Assembly (NCBI RefSeq): GCF_001513975.1
Contig: NZ_KQ947990.1
Span: 180,095 to 244,094, forward strand
Reading direction: 5' to 3'
DNA length: 64,000 nt
Source: Streptomyces curacoi
GTDB lineage: Bacteria; Actinomycetota; Actinomycetes; Streptomycetales; Streptomycetaceae
Positions 24,541 to 31,620 of the stretch are shown here, one piece after another; positions within the stretch are counted from its first letter, which is position 1, and every line of letters begins with the position of its first letter. The position numbers were made by a program, and so were the translations under genes. The notes beneath the pieces are model-generated. The model did not search any database and was not told where the DNA came from. It saw only the letters and a program-made list of their open reading frames with translations.

Positions 24541-25113
24541 ATGAGAATCTTCGCCGCTGTGCTGCCGCCCGAGGACGTGGCTCATGAACTGGCCGCCGAG
24601 GTGGCCGAGTTGAAGAAGCTGCCCGGTGCGGAGGGGCTGCGCTGGACGGGCCGTCCCGGCTGGCACTTCACCTTGGCCTTCTACGGCGAGGTCGACGACG
24701 CCCTCGTGGGGGACCTGTCGGAGCGGCTGGAGCGCGCCGCCCACCGGACGGCCGCCTTCCGGCTGGCGTTGCGCGGCGGGGGCCAGTTCGGGCGGGGACG
24801 GGCGCTGTGGGCCGGGGCGGAGGGGGATCTGGAGACCCTGCGGCTGCTGGCGGACCGGAGCGAGTCGGCGGCGCGCAGGGCGGGGATCCCGATGGGGGAG
24901 CACCGCCGCTACAAGCCGCACCTGACGGTGGCACGCAGCCGGGACGCGGCGGACGTACGGCCGTTCGTCGCGGCCCTGGACGTCTTCACGTCCCGCACCT
25001 GGACGGTGGACGAGCTGGTGCTGGTGCGCAGCAATCTGCCGACGTCCGGAGTGGCGGGCGAGCAGCCCCGCTACGAGACGGTCGCCCGCTGGCCGCTCGG
25101 CGGGGCCGGTTAG
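24541..25113 (+). CDS. thpR: RNA 2',3'-cyclic phosphodiesterase (2H family)
   Basis: 190 residues from ATG 24541, preceded by GAAGGGTGAGG. Both 2H-phosphoesterase motifs are present: H42-F-T44-L and H127-L-T129-V, spaced as in LigT/ThpR. The N-terminus MRIFAAVLPPEDVAHEL is typical. ThpR opens 2',3'-cyclic phosphates to 2'-phosphates and was first described as a 2'-5' RNA ligase; the cellular role is unclear. Its TAG stop coincides with the -10 hexamer of the small gene that follows. Confidence 0.93.
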   Translation: MRIFAAVLPPEDVAHELAAEVAELKKLPGAEGLRWTGRPGWHFTLAFYGEVDDALVGDLSERLERAAHRTAAFRLALRGGGQFGRGRALWAGAEGDLETLRLLADRSESAARRAGIPMGEHRRYKPHLTVARSRDAADVRPFVAALDVFTSRTWTVDELVLVRSNLPTSGVAGEQPRYETVARWPLGGAG

Positions 25114-25116
25114 GCT
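25111..25116 (+). promoter_or_regulatory. -10 hexamer TAGGCT overlapping the thpR stop codon
   Basis: TAGGCT begins with the TAG stop of thpR and lies exactly 7 nt before GTG 25124, the leaderless spacing seen elsewhere in the window. Confidence 0.5.
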
Positions 25117-25123
25117 CGTTTCC

Positions 25124-25213
25124 GTGGACCCGAAAACCCGGAACCGGATCATGGCCGGTGCGCTTGTGCTGATGTTCGTGCTGGTGGCCGTGGCGGCGGC
25201 GCTCGGCAAGTGA
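25124..25213 (+). CDS. 29-residue membrane peptide
   Basis: GTG start, MDPKTRNRIMAGALVLMFVL followed by VAVAAALGK: a short basic N-terminus and one hydrophobic helix of about 18 residues. I recall near-identical mini-proteins after thpR in other Streptomyces, though I cannot search here. The leaderless -10 and clean frame support expression. Function unknown; single-helix peptides of this size often bind larger membrane proteins. Confidence 0.65.
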   Translation: MDPKTRNRIMAGALVLMFVLVAVAAALGK

Positions 25214-25241
25214 CCGAACGCCGCCGCCGGCCTCCGGCGGA

Positions 25242-26234
25242 TCACCAGGCGAACGCCTCCGGGGACGGACCCGGCCCCGGGAAGATCGCGTCCAGCCCTG
25301 CCAGCAGCTCCTCGCTCAGCTCCAGCTTCGTGGCGCGCAGGGCGGAGTCGAGCTGTTCCGCCGTGCGCGGGCCGACGATCGGGCCGGTCACGCCGGGGCG
25401 GGTGAGCAGCCAGGCCAGGGCGACCTCGCCGGGCTCCAGGCCGTGCTTGTCGAGGAGGTCCTCGTACGCCTGGACCTTGGCGCGTACGGCCGGGTCGGTG
25501 AGGACGTCGGCGGCCCGGCCGGAGCTGCGGCGCCCGCCCTGGACCTCCTTCTTGATGACGCCGCCGAGCAGACCGCCGTGCAGCGGCGACCAGGGGATGA
25601 CGCCGAGCCCGTACTCCTGCGCGGCCGGGATGACCTCCATCTCGGCGCGGCGCTCGAAGAGGTTGTAGAGGCACTGCTCGCTGACGAGGCCGATGGTGCC
25701 GCCGCGCCGGGCGGCGATCTCGTTGGCCTGGGCGATCTTGTAGCCCGGGAAGTTGGAGGACCCGGCGTACAGGATCTTGCCCTGCTGGACGAGGACGTCG
25801 ATGGCCTGCCAGATCTCCTCGAACGGGGTGGCGCGGTCGATGTGGTGGAACTGGTAGACGTCGATGTAGTCGGTCTGCAGCCGCTTGAGCGACGCGTCGA
25901 CGGCCCGCCGGATGTTCGCCGCCGACAGCTTGTCGTGGTTGGGCCACGCCTCGCCGTCCGGGCCCATGTTGCCGTACACCTTGGTGGCGACGACGACCTT
26001 CTCGCGCCGCTCGCCGCCCTTCGCGAACCAGTTGCCGATGATCGTCTCGGTACGGCCCTTGTTCTCGCCCCAGCCGTACACGTTCGCCGTGTCGAAGAAG
26101 TTGATGCCGGCGTCCAGCGCCGCGTCCATGATCGCGTGACTGTCGGCCTCGTCGGTCTGCGGACCGAAGTTCATGGTGCCGAGGACGAGTTGGCTGACCT
26201 TGAGACCTGTGCGTCCGAGCTGCGTGTACCTCAT
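25242..26234 (-). CDS. Aldo/keto reductase
   Basis: 330 residues from ATG 26234; GTG 26243 is in frame, but TAGCGT lies exactly 7 nt before the ATG, favouring the shorter form. The AKR catalytic tetrad is visible: Asp48 and Tyr53 in NFFDTANVYGWG, Lys85 in VVVATKVYG, His130 in DVYQFHHID. NADPH-binding features are SSNFPGYKIAQ and the C-terminal GPRTAEQLDSAL. Resembles the KCNAB/YghZ-like AKR group; carbonyl substrate unknown. Confidence 0.93.
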   Translation of the reverse strand: MRYTQLGRTGLKVSQLVLGTMNFGPQTDEADSHAIMDAALDAGINFFDTANVYGWGENKGRTETIIGNWFAKGGERREKVVVATKVYGNMGPDGEAWPNHDKLSAANIRRAVDASLKRLQTDYIDVYQFHHIDRATPFEEIWQAIDVLVQQGKILYAGSSNFPGYKIAQANEIAARRGGTIGLVSEQCLYNLFERRAEMEVIPAAQEYGLGVIPWSPLHGGLLGGVIKKEVQGGRRSSGRAADVLTDPAVRAKVQAYEDLLDKHGLEPGEVALAWLLTRPGVTGPIVGPRTAEQLDSALRATKLELSEELLAGLDAIFPGPGPSPEAFAW

Positions 26235-26241
26235 GGTGTGC

Positions 26242-26247
26242 ACGCTA
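26242..26247 (-). promoter_or_regulatory. -10 hexamer TAGCGT of a leaderless promoter
   Basis: TAGCGT on the minus strand, 7 nt before ATG 26234; it decides the start of the aldo/keto reductase. Confidence 0.5.
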
Positions 26248-26257
26248 ACGGCGTGGA

Positions 26258-27087
26258 GTGCGCTCTAGGCAAGCGATCTCCGCGGGGCACTCGTCGTTCC
26301 GGGCCGTCGTTGAGGTGGCCGGGGTAGTCGATGGGCACACCGCACCCTCGGCGACACCGTCCTCGGCATCTACCTCCACGGCTCCGCCGTCCTGGGCGGC
26401 CTGCGCCCTCACAGCGACATCGACGTCCTGGTCGTCGTGCGCCGCCCCACGACCCACGACCAACGCCACGCCCTGGTCGAGGAGTTGCTCGACATCTCGG
26501 GACCGCCCGGCCGCCGTACCCGCCGACCCGTCGAGCTCATCGTCGTCGTACAGGACGACGTACGGCCCTGGCGGTACCCGCCCACCTGTGACTTCCTCTA
26601 CGGCGAGTGGATGCGCGCCGACTACGAGCGCGGGGTCGTGCCCGTCCCCGAGCCCAGCCCCGATCTCGCGCCGCTCCTCACGATGGTGCTGCGAGGGAAC
26701 ACCGCGCTGTACGGCCCCCCACCCGCCGAGCTCCTCGATCCCGTCCCGCCCGCCGACCTCGCGCGGGCGATGGTCGCCGGCGTACCGCAGCTGCTCGCCG
26801 AGCTGGACTCCGACACCCGTAACGTCCTGCTGACGCTCGCCCGGATCTGGACCACCCTCGTGCTCGGCACCATCAAGGCGAAGGAGGCCGCCGCTGATTG
26901 GGCTCTGCCCCGGATACCCGCCGAGCACCGACCGGTCCTGGCCCACCCCCGCGCCGTCTGCCTCGGCGACGACGACGAGCGCTGGGACGAGGAGCTGCTC
27001 CCCGGCGTCCGCCCCTGTGCCGACTTCCTCGTGGCCGCCATCGACGCTCAGGCGGCGCTGTACGGCTCGCCCAGCCCCCAGGCCTGA
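26258..27087 (+). pseudogene. Aminoglycoside adenylyltransferase-like nucleotidyltransferase, frameshifted near the 5' end
   Basis: The frame ending at 27087 contains the nucleotidyltransferase motif GSAVLGGLRPHSDIDVLVVV and a DUF4111-like C-domain (RNVLLTLARIWTTLVLGTIK), as in AadA/ANT(9). It has no usable start codon before the motif: the first is GTG 26437, which would remove the catalytic GS...DID. The expected N-terminus (FRAVVEVAGVVDGH) is in the frame opening at GTG 26258, so a frameshift lies near 26330-26345. Either a pseudogene or a base-call error. It overlaps the convergent esterase gene by 40 nt. Confidence 0.7.
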
Positions 27088-27734
27088 TACATCGCCTCCG
27101 CGAACGCCTCCGCGATCCGGTGCTCGCCGCTCGCGTTCGGATGCGTGCCGTCGTACGTGTCGAGGTGGATGTCGTAGGACGCCGGCGGCGACGCCAGCAG
27201 CAGCGGTGAGCGCGGCTCGTCGAGGTCGGCCACCGTCTTCGCCAGCAGCTCGTTGAAGCGGGTCACCTGCCTCGCGAACTCGGCGTCCGATTCCGCCCGT
27301 ACGTTCGGGATCACCGGCAGGACGGCCATCCGCACCCGGGCGTTCGCCGCCCGGGCCGCGGCCACGAACTCCCGTACGTTCTGCGCCGTCTGCTCCGCGT
27401 TCGTGTAGAAGCCCAGGTCGATCAGGCCCAGCGACACCAGCAGCACATCCGCCCGGCATGACCGCACCGCCTCGCCGATCATCGGTGCCATGTGCAGCCA
27501 GCCCTCGCCCCAGCCGGCCAGGTGGGCGCGGGGGAAGGCCGGGTCGCAGTCGGGGGCGTACTCGTACGACGTGGGCGCGTCCGTGGCCTTGTCGTACAGG
27601 GTCTCGCGCGGGCCGACGAGGGCGAAGGGGCCGCCGTACGTCTCACGCAGGTGCTGCCACATGCGGTAGCGCCACGTGTGTTCGCCGGCGCTGCCGATGG
27701 TCATGGAGTCGCCGACGGGCATGAACCTGAGCAT
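27048..27734 (-). CDS. SGNH/GDSL-family hydrolase (esterase/lipase-like)
   Basis: 228 residues from ATG 27734. Block I is MPVGDSMTIGSAGEHTWRYR with the nucleophilic Ser of GDS; the Asp-His end of the triad is in YDGTHPNASGEHRIAEAF; the middle DVLLVSLGLIDLGFYTNAEQ carries the block III position, although the usual Asn of GxND is replaced by GLID. No signal peptide, so cytoplasmic or secreted non-classically. Substrate unknown; related proteins include acyl and carbohydrate esterases. Confidence 0.87.
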   Translation of the reverse strand: MLRFMPVGDSMTIGSAGEHTWRYRMWQHLRETYGGPFALVGPRETLYDKATDAPTSYEYAPDCDPAFPRAHLAGWGEGWLHMAPMIGEAVRSCRADVLLVSLGLIDLGFYTNAEQTAQNVREFVAAARAANARVRMAVLPVIPNVRAESDAEFARQVTRFNELLAKTVADLDEPRSPLLLASPPASYDIHLDTYDGTHPNASGEHRIAEAFAEAMYQAWGLGEPYSAA

Positions 27735-27833
27735 CCGCTCATGATGGACGATCGCTACCCGACGGTAGGGGCGGGTGGGGTGTGAAGCCGGACACGCCGC
27801 CGAATCATCCGGCCGGATGGCAGGCTTGGGGGC

Positions 27834-28805
27834 ATGCGCCGACCGATCGCCCTTCTCGCCGGAATCCTGCTCGCGGGCGCGTGTGCCCTGCCCGCCTCCG
27901 CCGCCGACGGCGACGAGGACTTCACGATCAAGGACCCGCGCATCACCGAGTCCAGCGGACTGGCCGCCTCCCGTCAGCACCCCGGTATCTACTGGACCCA
28001 CAACGACCAGGACAAGGGCGCCTACCTCTACGCCGTCGACAGCAGCACCGGCGAGACCGTCGCGACCATCACCATGACGGGGGTGGGCACCCCGCGCGAC
28101 GTCGAGGCCATCGCCATCGGGCCGGGGAACGAGATCTGGGTCGGCGACATCGGTGACAACGACGGTGTGCAGTGGCCCTATGTGTGGGTCTACCGGCTGC
28201 CCGAGCCGAAGACGCTCAAGGACCGGACGATCCGGGCCACGCAGTACGTGGTGAAGTACTCCGACGGTTCGCGCGACGCCGAGTCGCTCGTCGTGCACCC
28301 CAAGACCGGGCGCGTCTACATCATCGACAAGCAGGAGGACGGCGGGCATCTCTACGAGGGGCCGGCCGAGCTCTCCGCCTCGGGGGCGAACGTCTTCAGG
28401 CCCACCGTCCCCGTCGACCTGTGGGCCACCGACGCCGCCTTCTCCCCGGACGGCAGGACGCTCGCCGTACGCGGCTACTTCGGCGGGCTCGCGTACGACT
28501 GGAACGGCGGCAGGCTCAAGCGGCTGGAGCGCATCAGCGTGCCCCTCGGGCAGGGCGAGTCCGCCAGCTACTCGGTCGACGGGACCAAGCTCATGCTCGG
28601 CAGCGAGGGGGCCGGCAGCGCCGTGGTGGCGCAGGACGCGCCCGGGGACGCCGGGTCCTCCGAGTCGTCGTCCGGCGGCGGGAGTTCGGCCTCCTCGGAC
28701 GACGGCGACGGCGGCACCGGCGGTGACCTCAAGGTCGGCGCCGTGGCGGTCCTCATCGCCGGTGTCGTCGTCTTCGGGCTGCGGCGGCTGTTCCGTCGGG
28801 GGTGA
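27834..28805 (+). CDS. Secreted, membrane-anchored beta-propeller-like protein
   Basis: 323 residues. A signal peptide (MRRPIALLAGILLAGACALP, cleaved after ASAA) precedes repeated strand-rich segments: SSGLAASRQHPGIYWTHND, DVEAIAIGPGNEIWVGDIGD, YIIDKQEDGGHLYEG and DAAFSPDGRTLAVRGY, which read as blades of a six/seven-bladed propeller. A Ser/Gly/Asp-rich linker leads to a C-terminal TM helix (KVGAVAVLIAGVVVFGL) and a basic tail, so the propeller would face outside. No catalytic residues recognised; function unknown. CAGGCT lies 7 nt before the ATG. Confidence 0.83.
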   Translation: MRRPIALLAGILLAGACALPASAADGDEDFTIKDPRITESSGLAASRQHPGIYWTHNDQDKGAYLYAVDSSTGETVATITMTGVGTPRDVEAIAIGPGNEIWVGDIGDNDGVQWPYVWVYRLPEPKTLKDRTIRATQYVVKYSDGSRDAESLVVHPKTGRVYIIDKQEDGGHLYEGPAELSASGANVFRPTVPVDLWATDAAFSPDGRTLAVRGYFGGLAYDWNGGRLKRLERISVPLGQGESASYSVDGTKLMLGSEGAGSAVVAQDAPGDAGSSESSSGGGSSASSDDGDGGTGGDLKVGAVAVLIAGVVVFGLRRLFRRG

Positions 28806-28813
28806 GCCGGCGG

Positions 28814-29635
28814 CTATGCCGTCGGGGGTGAGGGCGCAGCGCCGCCCGCCCCGCCCGTCTTTCCCTCGCGCCGGACGGTGACGAAGACCTCCAGCCCGTC
28901 CAGGATCCGCTGCAGCCCGAACTCGAAGTGGTCGAAGTCGGGATTCCAGGTGTTCTCGTCGAGGCAGGCGAGGACCGGGTAGCGGCCGGAGGTCATGATC
29001 TTCTCCAGCATCGGCGCCTGGGCCTGCCAGAACTCCGTGTCCGTCAGTCCGGTCCGGCGCTCCGCCTCCCGCTGGTAGAGCTGGGTGCGCGCGGCCCCGA
29101 CGACATAGCCGTCGATCATGACGACCGCCGAGACCAGCTCGCGGTCGGGCAGGCCCATCGGCTTGATGCGGGCGAGCACCTTCTCCATGCCGTCCAGGGC
29201 GCTCGGGCCGAGGATCGGGCGGGACTGGTTGACCTGGAGCAGCCAGGGGTGGCGGCGGTAGAGGGCGAGGGTCGCGCGGGCCATGGCCTCCAGGGCCGAG
29301 CGCCAGGAGCCGTCGCCCAGGTCGGCCGGGTTCTCCGAGGGGCGCTGGACACGGTCCAGCATCAGGTCGAGCAGCTCGGCCTTGCCGGGGACGTAGCGGT
29401 ACAGCGACATCGTCCCCGTGCCCAGCTCGGCGGCGACCCGGCGCATGGACACCGACTCCAGGCCGTCGGTGTCCGCGATCCGGACGGCCGCCTCCACGAT
29501 TTGGTCCAGGCTCAGGGCCGGCTTGGGGCCGCGACTGGGCCGTCGCCCCGTCTCCCACAGCAGCTCCAGGGTGCGGACGATGTCTCCGCTGCCGCTGGTC
29601 TCCGTACCGCTGCTGCCGCCCTTGCCACTCGTCAT
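28814..29635 (-). CDS. TetR-family regulator of the adjacent ABC exporter
   Basis: 273 residues. The HTH is in LSLDQIVEAAVRIADTDGLE followed by SVSMRRVAAELGTGTMSLYR; the C-terminal part (HPWLLQVNQSRPILGPSALD) fits the TetR_C tetracyclin-repressor-like ligand domain. Divergent from a DrrAB-type exporter, with twin GGGTACGGTGTAC sites between them; it probably represses both. TAAGCT lies 7 nt before the ATG (leaderless), and one operator copy falls in its -35 region. Confidence 0.92.
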   Translation of the reverse strand: MTSGKGGSSGTETSGSGDIVRTLELLWETGRRPSRGPKPALSLDQIVEAAVRIADTDGLESVSMRRVAAELGTGTMSLYRYVPGKAELLDLMLDRVQRPSENPADLGDGSWRSALEAMARATLALYRRHPWLLQVNQSRPILGPSALDGMEKVLARIKPMGLPDRELVSAVVMIDGYVVGAARTQLYQREAERRTGLTDTEFWQAQAPMLEKIMTSGRYPVLACLDENTWNPDFDHFEFGLQRILDGLEVFVTVRREGKTGGAGGAAPSPPTA

Positions 29636-29642
29636 GCGGTTC

Positions 29643-29648
29643 AGCTTA
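29643..29648 (-). promoter_or_regulatory. -10 hexamer TAAGCT of a leaderless promoter
   Basis: TAAGCT on the minus strand, 7 nt before ATG 29635 of the TetR gene. Confidence 0.5.
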
Positions 29649-29666
29649 AGTCCTGCCGAAAAAACT

Positions 29667-29700
29667 GGGTACGGTGTACGCGCAATCGGGTACGGTGTAC
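29667..29700 (+). promoter_or_regulatory. Twin TetR operators (GGGTACGGTGTAC, two direct copies)
   Basis: GGGTACGGTGTAC at 29667-29679 and again at 29688-29700, 21 nt apart, i.e. two helical turns on the same face. Each copy has GTAC-GGT-GTAC symmetry. Located between the divergent tetR and ABC genes, 23-56 nt before the ABC start. Binding by the TetR protein is inferred. Confidence 0.65.
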
Positions 29701-29722
29701 TCAGTTATCGAAAGGGGGATCC

Positions 29723-30697
29723 ATGGGAGACGACGGATACGCGGTGCGGGCCGAGGGTCTGGAGAAGCGCTACGGCGACAAACGCGCCCTCGACGGCTTC
29801 GACCTGGCCGTCCGCGAAGGCACCGTGCACGGCCTGCTCGGCCCGAACGGCGCCGGCAAGACCACGGCCGTACGCATCCTGTCCACGCTCATCCGGCTGG
29901 ACGGCGGCCGGGCGACGGTGGCCGGCCTGGACGTGGCCCGGCGGCCTCGCGAGGTGCGGGCGCGGATCGGGCTGACCGGGCAGTACGCGGCCGTGGACGA
30001 GGTGCTCACCGGCCGGCAGAACCTGGAGATGTTCGGCCGGCTCTTCCACCTGGGCGGCAGGCGGGCGAAGCTGCGCGCCACCGAACTGCTGGAGCAGTTC
30101 GACCTGACCGACGCGGCGGACAAGGGCGTCAACAAGTACAGCGGCGGCATGCGGCGCCGCCTCGACCTCGCCGCCTCGATGATCCTCGCCCCGGCCGTCC
30201 TCTTCCTCGACGAGCCGACGACCGGGCTGGACCCCCGCAGTCGGGGCGAGGTGTGGGAGTCGGTGCGGGCGTTGGTGGCCGGCGGCACGACGGTCCTGCT
30301 GACCACCCAGTACCTGGAGGAGGCCGACAAGCTCGCCTCGCGCATCACCGTCATCGACCAGGGCCGGGCCATCGCCGACGACACCCCGGACGGGCTGAAG
30401 AACCTCGTCGGCGGCGACCGAATCGAGGTCGTCGTCGCCGAACGGGCCGACGTCCCACGCGTGGTGAAGGTCGTCGCCCGGGTCTGCGAGGGCGAACCCG
30501 AGACCGAGGAGGCCGAGTCGCGGGTGCACGCGCCCGTGGCCGACCGGGTGTCCGCGCTGACCGAGGTCGCACGCACGCTCCAGGACGAGGGCGTCCAGGT
30601 CGAGGACATCGGGCTGCGCAGGCCGAGCCTCGACGACGTGTTCCTGCGCCTGACCGGACACCGCACCGAGTCCGCCGAGAAGGAGGCCGTCGCATGA
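29723..30697 (+). CDS. ABC transporter ATP-binding protein (DrrA-type drug exporter)
   Basis: 324 residues from ATG 29723, preceded by AAAGGGGGAT. Walker A is GPNGAGKT, the ABC signature NKYSGGMRRRLDLAAS, Walker B LFLDEPTTGLD, and the switch His region LLTTQYLEEADKLA (Gln replacing His, as is common in DrrA proteins). The C-terminal ~80 residues match the DrrA regulatory extension, ending PSLDDVFLRLTGH. Couples ATP hydrolysis to export of hydrophobic drugs. The last four bases overlap the permease start (ATGA). Confidence 0.95.
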   Translation: MGDDGYAVRAEGLEKRYGDKRALDGFDLAVREGTVHGLLGPNGAGKTTAVRILSTLIRLDGGRATVAGLDVARRPREVRARIGLTGQYAAVDEVLTGRQNLEMFGRLFHLGGRRAKLRATELLEQFDLTDAADKGVNKYSGGMRRRLDLAASMILAPAVLFLDEPTTGLDPRSRGEVWESVRALVAGGTTVLLTTQYLEEADKLASRITVIDQGRAIADDTPDGLKNLVGGDRIEVVVAERADVPRVVKVVARVCEGEPETEEAESRVHAPVADRVSALTEVARTLQDEGVQVEDIGLRRPSLDDVFLRLTGHRTESAEKEAVA

Positions 30698-31515
30698 CCG
30701 CAGTGGACCTGACCGCCCCGGCCACGCACGGCCGGCTGTACTGGGCCCTCGCCGACGTCTGGAACATCGTCCGGCGCGGCCTCACCCAGTACCAGCGCCA
30801 ACCGGTCAACATCGCCTGGCAGCTGGGCTTCCCGATCCTTTCCGTCCTGCTCTACGGCTATGTCCTGGGCAGCGCGATGAAGGTGCCCGGCGGCGGGGAC
30901 TACAAGGACTTCCTGATGCCGGGCATGTTCGTGATGACGATGGCGTTCGGCTTCATCAACACCGCGACCGTGGTGGTGTACGACTCCACCAAGGGCGTCA
31001 TCGACCGGTTCCGCTCCATGCCGATGGCCTCGGCCGCCGTCGTCGCCGGGCGCGGGGTGACGGATCTGCTCGCCGCATGCGCGGAGTTGGCGATCATGAT
31101 GCTGACGGCCTTCGCGATGGGCTGGCGCCCGGACGGCGGGCTCGGCTTCCTCGCCGCCTTCGGACTGCTGCTGTGGCTGCGGTTCGCGCTGATCTGGGTC
31201 GGGGTGTGGCTCGGGCTGCTCGTGCCCAACCCCGAGGCGGCGGGCGGCCTGTTCGCCGTGGCCTTCCCGCTGACGATGATCTCCAGCATCTTCGTCGCGC
31301 CCCAGCTGATGCCCGACTGGCTGGGCTGGGTGGCCCTGTGGAACCCGATCTCGTCCACTGCCGCGGCAGCCCGTGACCTGTTCGGCACGCCGGTCCCCGG
31401 CGGTGATTCCTGGATCGAGCAGCACGCGCTGCTGATGGCGGGCGTGTGGCCGGTGATCCTGACGCTGATCTTCCTGCCGCTCGCGGTGCGGAGGTTCCAG
31501 CGGCTGAGCCGGTGA
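30694..31515 (+). CDS. ABC-2 type permease (DrrB-like)
   Basis: 273 residues, six TM segments. NIAWQLGFPILSVLLYGYVLG is the first helix, GFINTATVVVYDSTKGVIDR precedes FRSMPMASAAVVAGRGVTD (the conserved ABC-2 coupling region), and the C-terminal WNPISSTAAAARDLFG is typical of daunorubicin-resistance permeases. Overlaps the ATPase gene by 4 nt; forms the membrane half of the exporter. Confidence 0.94.
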   Translation: MTAVDLTAPATHGRLYWALADVWNIVRRGLTQYQRQPVNIAWQLGFPILSVLLYGYVLGSAMKVPGGGDYKDFLMPGMFVMTMAFGFINTATVVVYDSTKGVIDRFRSMPMASAAVVAGRGVTDLLAACAELAIMMLTAFAMGWRPDGGLGFLAAFGLLLWLRFALIWVGVWLGLLVPNPEAAGGLFAVAFPLTMISSIFVAPQLMPDWLGWVALWNPISSTAAAARDLFGTPVPGGDSWIEQHALLMAGVWPVILTLIFLPLAVRRFQRLSR

Positions 31516-31568
31516 CGCCGTAGTCCTTGACGTGTTCATGTGACCTGACTTCCATGGAGGTGCGGGGG

Positions 31569-31582
31569 TGGGAGCGCTCCCA
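31569..31582 (+). promoter_or_regulatory. CebR operator (perfect TGGGAGCGCTCCCA)
   Basis: TGGGAGCGCTCCCA is the 14-bp palindrome known as the binding site of CebR, the cellobiose-responsive LacI repressor of streptomycete cellulolytic genes. It lies 39 nt before the cellulase ATG. Sequence match seen directly; regulation by CebR is established for this motif in other Streptomyces. Confidence 0.9.
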
Positions 31583-31620
31583 CCAGTTCCGGGCCCGCGC
31601 CTCCGAGAGGAAGCAGCGAC

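Noticed and set aside
31569..31582. Reading the TGGGAGCGCTCCCA palindrome as a terminator of the ABC permease gene
   Set aside because: It exactly matches the CebR operator and has no loop, so an operator is the better explanation.
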